This document shows positions 7,041 through 12,452 of a DNA stretch of 12,452 nt, piece by piece; the first letter of the stretch is position 1; each line of letters opens with the position of its first letter. The notes under the pieces were generated by a model. That model had not been told where the DNA came from, did no database searches, and saw nothing but the letters and a program-made list of their open reading frames with translations. The stretch covers positions 1 to 12,452 of the forward strand of contig CANRLD010000038.1 of assembly GCA_947631375.1 (NCBI GenBank), read 5' to 3'. A program made the translations under genes and the position numbers. The DNA comes from an uncultured Methylophaga sp. (GTDB lineage: Bacteria > Pseudomonadota > Gammaproteobacteria > Nitrosococcales > Methylophagaceae).

Positions 7041-7789
7041 GCCAATAACCCTTCGTGTGAACGTAACTTATCGACCAACTCTTCGACGCTGTCGACTTTA
7101 ATCCCCGCTTTTCTTGCTGGAGGTTCGCTGACTTGCAGTAAGTTAAGTCGCGGATTGACGTCAATACCAAGCTCTGCGGCATTGATAGTTTCGATAGGTT
7201 TTTTTCTGGCCATCATTAAATTTGGCAGCTTTACAAAACGGGGGTCGTTCAGACGTAAATCTGCAGTAACAACACAAGGCAGCGTCAACGCCAGAGTTTC
7301 CGTGCCACCATCTACTTCGCGGGTAACGATGATTTCTTTTCCCTCAACTTGCAGTTCGGAGGTAAAGGTTCCTTGCGGGTAATCCATCAGCGCTGCAAGC
7401 ATCTGACCGGTTTGTCCTGCATCATCATCAATCGCCTGTTTACCAAGGAGAATAAGGTCTGGTTGTTCTCTGTCAGCAACAGACTTTACGAGTTTAGCGA
7501 CCGCCAATGGCTGCAATTCAGCATCGGTTTCCAACAAAATAGCGCGGTCTGCCCCCATTGCCAGGGCATGGCGAAGTACATCCTGATTTGCCGAGGTTCC
7601 GAGAGAAACGGCGATAACCTCGGTGGCAATTCCCTTTTCTTTCAGACGTAATGCCTCTTCAATAGCATTTTCATCAAATGGGTTGACGCCCATCTTGACA
7701 TTATCAATGTCTACATTGGAACCATCGGGTTTGATGCGTACCTGGATGTTGTAATCAACCACTCGTTTTATAGCGACTAGTATTTTCAT
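7037..7789 (-). CDS. etfB: electron transfer flavoprotein subunit beta
   Basis: EtfB is the AMP-binding partner of EtfA and carries the loop that docks to dehydrogenases. At 250 residues it has family length. Seen: MKILVAIKRVVDYN at 1-14; VNPFDENAIEEALRLKE at 35-51; GADRAILL at 79-86; LLGKQAIDDDAGQTGQMLA at 114-132, the nucleotide-binding stretch; ADLRLNDPRFVKLPNLMMA across 176-194; and KKPIE at 196-200. The LPNLM stretch corresponds to the recognition loop whose leucine anchors partner dehydrogenases in characterised ETFs. ATG at 7787-7789 has a strong AGGA at 7797-7800 eight bases upstream, and a near-consensus promoter lies just behind. It is the first gene of the etfB-etfA-fpr block, overlaps etfA by 4 bases and is divergent from the LysR gene. 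No dehydrogenase gene is in the window to show which substrate it serves. Confidence 0.97.
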   Translation of the reverse strand: MKILVAIKRVVDYNIQVRIKPDGSNVDIDNVKMGVNPFDENAIEEALRLKEKGIATEVIAVSLGTSANQDVLRHALAMGADRAILLETDAELQPLAVAKLVKSVADREQPDLILLGKQAIDDDAGQTGQMLAALMDYPQGTFTSELQVEGKEIIVTREVDGGTETLALTLPCVVTADLRLNDPRFVKLPNLMMARKKPIETINAAELGIDVNPRLNLLQVSEPPARKAGIKVDSVEELVDKLRSHEGLLA

Positions 7790-7815
7790 GACAGCTTCCT
7801 GTGTAATTGATGTGC

Positions 7816-7844
7816 ATTATATAGCCGTATACAGTATTTGTTAA
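7816..7844 (-). promoter_or_regulatory. sigma-70 type promoter of etfB operon
   Basis: On the minus strand, TTAACA (7839-7844, 5 of 6 to TTGACA) and TATAAT (7816-7821, 6 of 6) are separated by exactly 17 bp. The predicted transcript would begin near 7809, giving a leader of about 20 bases that contains the AGGA ribosome binding site. The spacer includes the palindrome GTATAC (7827-7832). Confidence 0.75.
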
Positions 7845-7848
7845 ATGG

Positions 7849-7862
7849 ATTATATATATAAT
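7849..7862. promoter_or_regulatory. 14-bp palindrome, candidate LysR operator overlapping lysR -10 box
   Basis: ATTATATATATAAT is a perfect palindrome whose outer ATTAT/ATAAT arms fit the T-N11-A style of LysR operators. It overlaps the candidate -10 box of the regulator gene and ends 5 bp from the -35 box of etfB. LysR proteins often bind next to their own promoter and a divergent target. Alternating TA sequence can be palindromic by chance, which limits confidence. Confidence 0.4.
7857..7862 (+). promoter_or_regulatory. candidate -10 box for LysR gene and ETF-QO gene
   Basis: A perfect TATAAT on the plus strand has only a poor match (GTATTT, 7834-7839) at the -35 position with 17-bp spacing, as expected for a promoter needing activation or held low by autoregulation. 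Transcription would start near 7869, after the upstream ATG at 7845, which supports translation from the ATG at 7902. Confidence 0.45.
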
Positions 7863-7901
7863 ATCTATCTGTTTTATCGATATGAGTGGTGTATTGCGGT
7901 T

Positions 7902-8861
7902 ATGAAATATAGCTTGCGACAACTGGAAATTTTCGTAGCGATTAGCCGATTGGGCAGTGTAACCAGCGCTGCTGATGAATTGTATTTGTCGCAGTCTGCA
8001 ACCAGCTCGGCCTTGGCTGAGTTCGAGCGTCAGTTTGATTTACAGCTTTTTGATCGGCTGGGTAAATCGCTACGCATTAATCAGCTGGGTCAACAGTTAT
8101 TGCCGCGAGCTATCGAGCTGGTGGAGCGTGCGCATGAAATCGAGGCTTTCCTGCAGGGAGGTAAAAGTTTTGGCAGCCTGAATATAGGCGCAACACTTAC
8201 CGTCGGTAATTACTTGGCTACCCTGATTGCTGCAAAGTTTTTACAGGAACATCCTGAAAGCAGGATTCAGTTACGGATGCATAACAGCGAAACGATAGTG
8301 CAGCAAATCCTCAATCACGAACTGGATCTGGGATTGATTGAAGGTGACATACACCATCCTGATATTGATGTTCAGCCCTGGATAGCCGATGAGCTGGTGA
8401 TTTTCTGCGCTGCTAACCATCCGCTAGCCAACAAAAGTCATGTAAGCATGGAGCAGCTCTTGAATCAGCAATGGATCTTGCATGAAAAAGGGTCAGGCAC
8501 ACGAGAGACGTTTGATCGTGCATTTCAACATCAGCACTCCCAACTTAATATTCGACTGGAGTTAGAGCATACCGAGGCTATCAAACATGCAGTGGCGTCT
8601 GGCTTGGGTATTGGCTGTATTTCACGGCTGGCGTTAGGGGATGCCTTGCAGCAGGGAAGTTTGCTGGCGATAGCAACACCTTATCTGCGTTTAGGGCGAT
8701 TCTTTTATTTTTTATGGCACAAGCAAAAATATCAAACAACGGGAATGCAGGAGTTTTTAGCCTTATGTAAGCGTTATACTGCGGATATGGAGCAAAGCGA
8801 TTTGGCCAGTTTGTCCGAACTCATTTCTCGTTTAGAGGATGAGGATAACGAAAAGAGATAA
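7902..8861 (+). CDS. LysR-family transcriptional regulator, YeiE/CysL-like
   Basis: This is a DNA-binding regulator of 319 residues. The N-terminal winged HTH is at 3-62 (SLRQLEIFVAISRLGSVTSA onward, then LSQSATSSALAEFE and QLFDRLGKSLRINQLG). The effector domain begins GSLNIGATLTVGNY at 91-104 and contains DLGLIEGDI at 142-150, DELVIFCAANHPLA at 163-176, a GSGTRE turn at 197-202 and EAIKHAVASGLGIGCIS at 225-241. These segments line up from memory with E. coli YeiE and related CysL-like proteins. The residues after about 293 form an acidic tail not typical of the family. An in-frame ATG at 7845 would add 19 aromatic-rich residues, but it lies in the promoter region and family alignments begin at MKYSLRQLE. 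The stop TAA shares a base with the ATG of the ETF-QO gene, so both are probably coexpressed. The effector is unknown. Confidence 0.92.
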   Translation: MKYSLRQLEIFVAISRLGSVTSAADELYLSQSATSSALAEFERQFDLQLFDRLGKSLRINQLGQQLLPRAIELVERAHEIEAFLQGGKSFGSLNIGATLTVGNYLATLIAAKFLQEHPESRIQLRMHNSETIVQQILNHELDLGLIEGDIHHPDIDVQPWIADELVIFCAANHPLANKSHVSMEQLLNQQWILHEKGSGTRETFDRAFQHQHSQLNIRLELEHTEAIKHAVASGLGIGCISRLALGDALQQGSLLAIATPYLRLGRFFYFLWHKQKYQTTGMQEFLALCKRYTADMEQSDLASLSELISRLEDEDNEKR

Positions 8862-10531
8862 TGATGCAACGTGACGTAATGAATTACGATGTTCTAATTG
8901 TGGGAGCAGGTCCGTCCGGGCTTGCGGCAGCAATCAGACTTAAGCAACTTGCCAATGAAGCTGGTAAGACGCTTAGCGTATGTGTACTCGAAAAAGCGGC
9001 CGAAGTAGGGGCGCATATACTTTCTGGCGCAGTGATCGATCCTGTTGCATTAAATGAGTTGATCCCCGATTGGCACGAAAAAGACGCACCGCTTAAAACG
9101 CCCGTTCAGCATGATGAATTTTTGATCATGCGTGAAAGCGGCTCGTGGTCAATTCCACATTGGTTGATGCCACCACTGATGAGTAATCAGGGTAATTATA
9201 TTGCCAGCCTCGGAGAGCTTTGTAGATGGCTGGCAGAGCAGGCAGAACTTTTGGAAGTGGAGATTTATGCTGGCTTTGCTGCACAAGAAATGCTTTATGA
9301 CGAGCATGACCAGGTAATAGGAATTATCACCGGTGATATGGGACGAGATGCTGCTGGCGAAGCGACTGCCCAATTTACGCCGGGTATTGAAATCCGCGCG
9401 CCTTACACACTTATTGCAGAAGGTACGCGAGGTTCATTAACACGAGAGCTGGAAAGCCACTTTGATTTACGTAACAACGCATCTCCGCAAAAATATGGTT
9501 TGGGCTTAAAGGAAGTCTGGCGAATACCGGCGGAGCAGCACAAGGCAGGCCTGGTACAACATAGCCAAGGTTGGCCACTGGATGCCAATACCGGAGGCGG
9601 CTCTTTTATCTACCATTACGGTGAACAGCTGGTTTCAATTGGCTTTGTCGTGCATCTGGACTACGCCAATCCGCATTTATCACCCTATGATGAATTCCAG
9701 CGCTTTAAAACCCATCCTGAAGTGCAGGCGATGCTGAAAGGTGGCCAGCGATTAAGTTATGGCGCAAGAGCGATTAGCGAGGGTGGTCTGCAATCCTGGC
9801 CGGAGTTAATTTTCCCCGGAGGCGCACTCATCGGATGCTGTGCCGGTATGGTAAATGTGCCACGGATCAAAGGTAGTCATAATGCGATGAAGTCAGGCAT
9901 GCTCGCGGCTGAGGCCGCATTTGCAGCGTTGAATAATCAGGGAGATGCTGGACAATCCTCTCCAGTGGATTTGTTACATGCCTATCCCGATGCATTGCAT
10001 GACTCATGGGTGTGGAAAGATCTGCATAACGTACGCAATGTGAAGCCCTTGTTATCAAAGTTTGGCACCTGGGGAGGGACCTTCCTTAGCGCAATAGAGA
10101 TGTGGTTGGCTTCATTGAATATCGCTTTACCGTGGACTTTGAAACATAACAAAGCAGATCATGATTGCATCAGACCCGCAGCGGAAATGCCAGTCATCAA
10201 TTATCCCAAGCCTGATGGGGTGTACAGTTTTGATAAATTGCATTCCATCAGTTTAAGTAACATTGCACACGACGCTAATCAACCATGTCATTTACAGCTG
10301 CTGGACAAAACGATTCCGATCAACGTTAACCTGGCAAAGTATGGCGCTCCCGAGCAACGCTATTGTCCGGCCGGCGTGTATGAAATTGTGTACAACCAGC
10401 AATCCAGTTATTTACAGATTAATGCGCAAAACTGTATCCACTGCAAAACCTGCGACATTAAAGATCCGTTACAAAATATTGTTTGGGTGCCGCCTGAAGG
10501 CGGCAATGGGCCTGTCTACTCTGGAATGTAG
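8861..10531 (+). CDS. electron transfer flavoprotein-ubiquinone oxidoreductase (ETF-QO)
   Basis: ETF-QO is a monotopic membrane-bound flavoprotein that oxidises reduced ETF and reduces ubiquinone, feeding dehydrogenase electrons into the respiratory chain. It is 556 residues, full length for the bacterial family. Seen: the FAD Rossmann motif VGAGPSGLAAAIRLKQL at 14-30; GAHILSGAVIDP at 50-61; AEGTRGSLTREL at 186-197; GLKEVWRIP at 215-223; LIGCCAGMVNVPRIKGSHNA at 323-342; and a C-terminal ferredoxin-like 4Fe-4S domain with C502 (YCPAGVYE) and C525, C528, C531 (CIHCKTCDIKDP). All four cluster ligands are present. Fusion of that domain separates it from FixC, which uses a separate FixX. The ATG at 8861 overlaps the LysR stop by one base; further in-frame ATGs at 8864 and 8879 are alternatives. 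It is divergent from its partner etfBA. Confidence 0.97.
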   Translation: MMQRDVMNYDVLIVGAGPSGLAAAIRLKQLANEAGKTLSVCVLEKAAEVGAHILSGAVIDPVALNELIPDWHEKDAPLKTPVQHDEFLIMRESGSWSIPHWLMPPLMSNQGNYIASLGELCRWLAEQAELLEVEIYAGFAAQEMLYDEHDQVIGIITGDMGRDAAGEATAQFTPGIEIRAPYTLIAEGTRGSLTRELESHFDLRNNASPQKYGLGLKEVWRIPAEQHKAGLVQHSQGWPLDANTGGGSFIYHYGEQLVSIGFVVHLDYANPHLSPYDEFQRFKTHPEVQAMLKGGQRLSYGARAISEGGLQSWPELIFPGGALIGCCAGMVNVPRIKGSHNAMKSGMLAAEAAFAALNNQGDAGQSSPVDLLHAYPDALHDSWVWKDLHNVRNVKPLLSKFGTWGGTFLSAIEMWLASLNIALPWTLKHNKADHDCIRPAAEMPVINYPKPDGVYSFDKLHSISLSNIAHDANQPCHLQLLDKTIPINVNLAKYGAPEQRYCPAGVYEIVYNQQSSYLQINAQNCIHCKTCDIKDPLQNIVWVPPEGGNGPVYSGM

Positions 10532-10598
10532 CGTTATTCGGCTTCTTGAGCTGCCGTTTCCCTGCAAGGTATTTGCGTCAAAAATAATGCAAAGCTAT

Positions 10599-10624
10599 AA
10601 AAAAAGCCCTTGATACAAGGGCTT
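10599..10624 (-). terminator. rho-independent terminator of ssb
   Basis: A perfect 9-bp stem, AAGCCCTTG (10604-10612) and CAAGGGCTT (10616-10624), closes a 3-base loop. On the minus strand it is followed by an unbroken T run from 10605 down to 10599. This is a textbook intrinsic terminator about 38 bp after the ssb stop. On the plus strand no T run follows, so it would not terminate the ETF-QO transcript efficiently. Confidence 0.9.
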
Positions 10625-10661
10625 CAGGGTAATGCTTTACAATTCTGTTCTGTGGTAAATC

Positions 10662-11147
10662 CTAAAAGGGAATATCATCATCGTAATAATCAGCATCACC
10701 ACCTGAACCATAGTCAGGCCCCGCGGAAGCCGATGCCGGCTGCGGATTGGCATAGTTGCTTTTCGCTGCAGGTTGTTGCGGACGGCTTTGATCGTAACTG
10801 CTGTCACCGCCACTGCCTTTACTGTCCAGCATGGTCATTTCATTGCCGATGATTTCGGTGGAGTAGCGATCCTGACCGTTTTGATCCTGCCATTTTCGGG
10901 TTTGAATACGACCTTCGATATAAACCTGCGAGCCTTTACGCAGATATTGCTGGGCAATTTCACCGAGTTTGTTACGCAGTACAACCCGGTGCCATTCGGT
11001 GCGTTCCTGACGTTCGCCGGTTTGTTTGTCGCGCCAGCTTTCCGAGGTTGCAATTCGCAGATTGCAGATAGAGCCACCATTTGGAAATGCACGACTTTCC
11101 GGATCGGCCCCGAGTCTGCCAACCAGAATAACTTTATTTACTGACAT
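10662..11147 (-). CDS. ssb: single-stranded DNA-binding protein
   Basis: SSB coats single-stranded DNA as a tetramer in replication, repair and recombination, and recruits partners through its tail. This one is 161 residues. The OB fold occupies about 1-110: NKVILVGRLGADPE at 4-17, ATSESWRD at 33-40, TEWHRVVL at 50-57, RKGSQVYIEG at 70-79 and TRKWQDQNGQDRYSTE at 83-98. Conserved tryptophans are at 38, 52 and 86. A Gly/Gln/Ser/Pro-rich linker leads to the acidic tip DDDIPF, the canonical partner-binding peptide. At the position of E. coli F60, a DNA-stacking residue, this protein has R58. ATG at 11145-11147 has AGAGGA at 11155-11160 upstream. It follows the YajR-type gene by 47 bp on the same strand and ends before a strong terminator. 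No LexA box is visible. Confidence 0.97.
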   Translation of the reverse strand: MSVNKVILVGRLGADPESRAFPNGGSICNLRIATSESWRDKQTGERQERTEWHRVVLRNKLGEIAQQYLRKGSQVYIEGRIQTRKWQDQNGQDRYSTEIIGNEMTMLDSKGSGGDSSYDQSRPQQPAAKSNYANPQPASASAGPDYGSGGDADYYDDDIPF

Positions 11148-11194
11148 GATGAGTTCCTCTGCTAATTCAAGTTTGGGTTTATTTTACGCATAAA

Positions 11195-12452
11195 TTAGAC
11201 GAATGCTTCGAGTTCATGCAAATCAACATCATCGGCGAGAAACTTCACATAGGCAACTCCTTCATCGACAACGATAACGGTCTCGACTACGCCCCTAATG
11301 GCATTCAATCGCTGCATATAATGATCGGCATTCTGCTTATTCAGTTCGGGCAGCGGAATGATTCGGCTGCTGAAATGGCGAGGCGCTTGCATCGGTAACA
11401 TTAATACTAGCCAGATAATAGAGATAAGTCCGGCAGAGCCAAATAACCAGCTGATACTTCCGGAAAAGCCGTAAATAATGCCACCTAATACGCCGCCAAG
11501 AAACGCGCCGATAAACTGTGCGCTGGTATAAATACCCATCGCGGTGCCTTTATTTTTAATCGGACAAAGTTTGGTCATCATTGATGGCAGGCTGGCCTCC
11601 AGAATATTGAAAGCAGTAAAAAACAACCAGAGGCAAATCAGCAAGGCAACTAATGAGCCGGGCAGCATGCTCCAGCCAAGCTGCGCAATGCCGACAACAA
11701 CGATAGCGCCGATAAAGACGGCCTTCATCTTGCGTTGTTTTTCGGCAAGTAAAATGAATGGCACCATGGTGACAAAAGCCAGCAGTAGCACGGGCAGATA
11801 GGTCTGGGCTAAATCGGCTTTGCTGACACCAGCAAAATCCTGCATGGCAATTGGCAAGGCAAAAAAGCTCAACGTCAGCAGTAGATGCAGGGTCAAGATG
11901 CTAAACACCAGCCGCATAATCGACAGGTTTGACAAGACGGCTTTAATTTGCGAGCGAGCCGGCTGTAAATCCTGATGCTGCTTATGTTTGTATGGTGTTG
12001 GCACCCACCAACGAAGTACCACTACAGCCAGCAAAGCCATTAACGCAGTGGTCCAGAAAATGCCATCCAGCCCAATCCAGTTTTCAAGCGCCGCACCACT
12101 GGCCAAGGCAATCGAAAAAGACAAACCAATACTGATGCCAATGGATGCCATTGCTTTGGTCCGGTGCTGATCTCGGGTCAGATCTGCCGTCAATGCCATG
12201 ATGACTGCAGCAATAGCGCCACTGCCTTGCAGCAGGCGTCCAGCAATGACGGTGTAGATGGAATCGGCAGTAGCGGCTAACAGGCTGCCCAGTGCGAATA
12301 ACAACAAACCCAGGTAAATGACCTTTTTTCGGCCGATGCGATCCGAAAGCATACCGAATGGAACCTGCAACAAGGCCTGGGTTAATCCATAAGCCCCAAT
12401 GGCGAGACCAATCAGCAGCGGCGTGCTGTGTGCATATTGCTGGGCGGAGAGC
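11195..12452 (-). CDS. MFS transporter, YajR-like with C-terminal YAM domain (N-terminus cut by window edge)
   Basis: This is an inner-membrane proton-coupled MFS permease, probably an exporter; the substrate of E. coli YajR is not established. 418 residues are visible and the frame stays open to the right edge, so the true start and most of helix 1 lie outside. A TTG at 12371-12373 could be mistaken for the start, but in-frame sequence upstream encodes IGLAIGAYGLTQALLQ, the expected helix 2. Seen: MFS motif A GMLSDRIGRKK just after helix 2; the helix-4 motif GRLLQGSGAIAAVIMALTAD; LLPGSLVALLICLWLFFTAF; and GTAMGIYTSAQFIGAFLGGV. The last roughly 55 residues (from RIIPLPELN through VVDEGVAYVKF) form a small soluble alpha/beta segment matching the YAM domain of YajR. 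It lies 47 bp upstream of ssb on the same strand, an order I recall from pseudomonads, where uvrA is divergent beyond. Confidence 0.88.
   Translation of the reverse strand, partial: LSAQQYAHSTPLLIGLAIGAYGLTQALLQVPFGMLSDRIGRKKVIYLGLLLFALGSLLAATADSIYTVIAGRLLQGSGAIAAVIMALTADLTRDQHRTKAMASIGISIGLSFSIALASGAALENWIGLDGIFWTTALMALLAVVVLRWWVPTPYKHKQHQDLQPARSQIKAVLSNLSIMRLVFSILTLHLLLTLSFFALPIAMQDFAGVSKADLAQTYLPVLLLAFVTMVPFILLAEKQRKMKAVFIGAIVVVGIAQLGWSMLPGSLVALLICLWLFFTAFNILEASLPSMMTKLCPIKNKGTAMGIYTSAQFIGAFLGGVLGGIIYGFSGSISWLFGSAGLISIIWLVLMLPMQAPRHFSSRIIPLPELNKQNADHYMQRLNAIRGVVETVIVVDEGVAYVKFLADDVDLHELEAFV

Noticed and set aside
6840..7382. 180-residue plus-strand open frame antisense to etfA and etfB
   Set aside because: Both ETF subunits are unmistakable on the other strand; this frame has no domain and no start signal and is a shadow of their codon pattern.
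7845..7901. Upstream ATG extending the LysR protein by 19 residues
   Set aside because: It lies upstream of the likely transcription start and within the promoter region; the extension is unlike any LysR N-terminus, and the family begins at the ATG at 7902.
10532..10661. Possible small gene between the ETF-QO gene and ssb
   Set aside because: The 130 bp between the convergent stops contain the ssb terminator and no credible start with ribosome binding site. The frames that cross it are out-of-frame continuations of the neighbours.

Overview
The window reads as ordinary chromosome of a gammaproteobacterium with moderate GC. The PpnN, Pol IV, YajR-like, YeiE/CysL-like LysR and SSB proteins all resemble enterobacterial and pseudomonad relatives, as recalled from memory. 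The genus cannot be fixed from the sequence. I see no phage, insertion sequence, CRISPR array, tRNA or rRNA.

Layout, left to right: a truncated recQ helicase (minus, cut by the left edge); a 176-bp spacer with an unexplained repeat-like segment; a small DUF861-type cupin gene (plus); dinB for DNA polymerase IV (minus); an AmpG-family permease (plus); then a minus-strand block transcribed etfB-etfA-fpr-ppnN. Divergent from etfB is a plus-strand pair: a LysR regulator whose stop codon overlaps the start of the ETF:ubiquinone oxidoreductase gene. Last come ssb and a YajR-type MFS transporter (minus, cut by the right edge), with a strong intrinsic terminator behind ssb.

The most coherent unit is the electron-transfer locus at 5308-10531. 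EtfBA takes electrons from flavin dehydrogenases not encoded here. ETF-QO passes them through FAD and a 4Fe-4S cluster to ubiquinone. Fpr, a ferredoxin/flavodoxin-NADP+ reductase, sits in the same operon as etfBA. The LysR gene lies between the two arms, shares their control region and is translationally coupled to the ETF-QO gene, so it is a good candidate regulator of the whole module. The shared intergenic region has a near-consensus sigma-70 promoter for etfB and a 14-bp palindrome covering the lysR -10 box. I would not call this a new system, but the local regulator and the Fpr linkage are its least routine aspects.

The other genes are housekeeping: DNA repair and replication (RecQ, Pol IV, SSB), nucleotide turnover (PpnN) and transport (AmpG family, YajR family).
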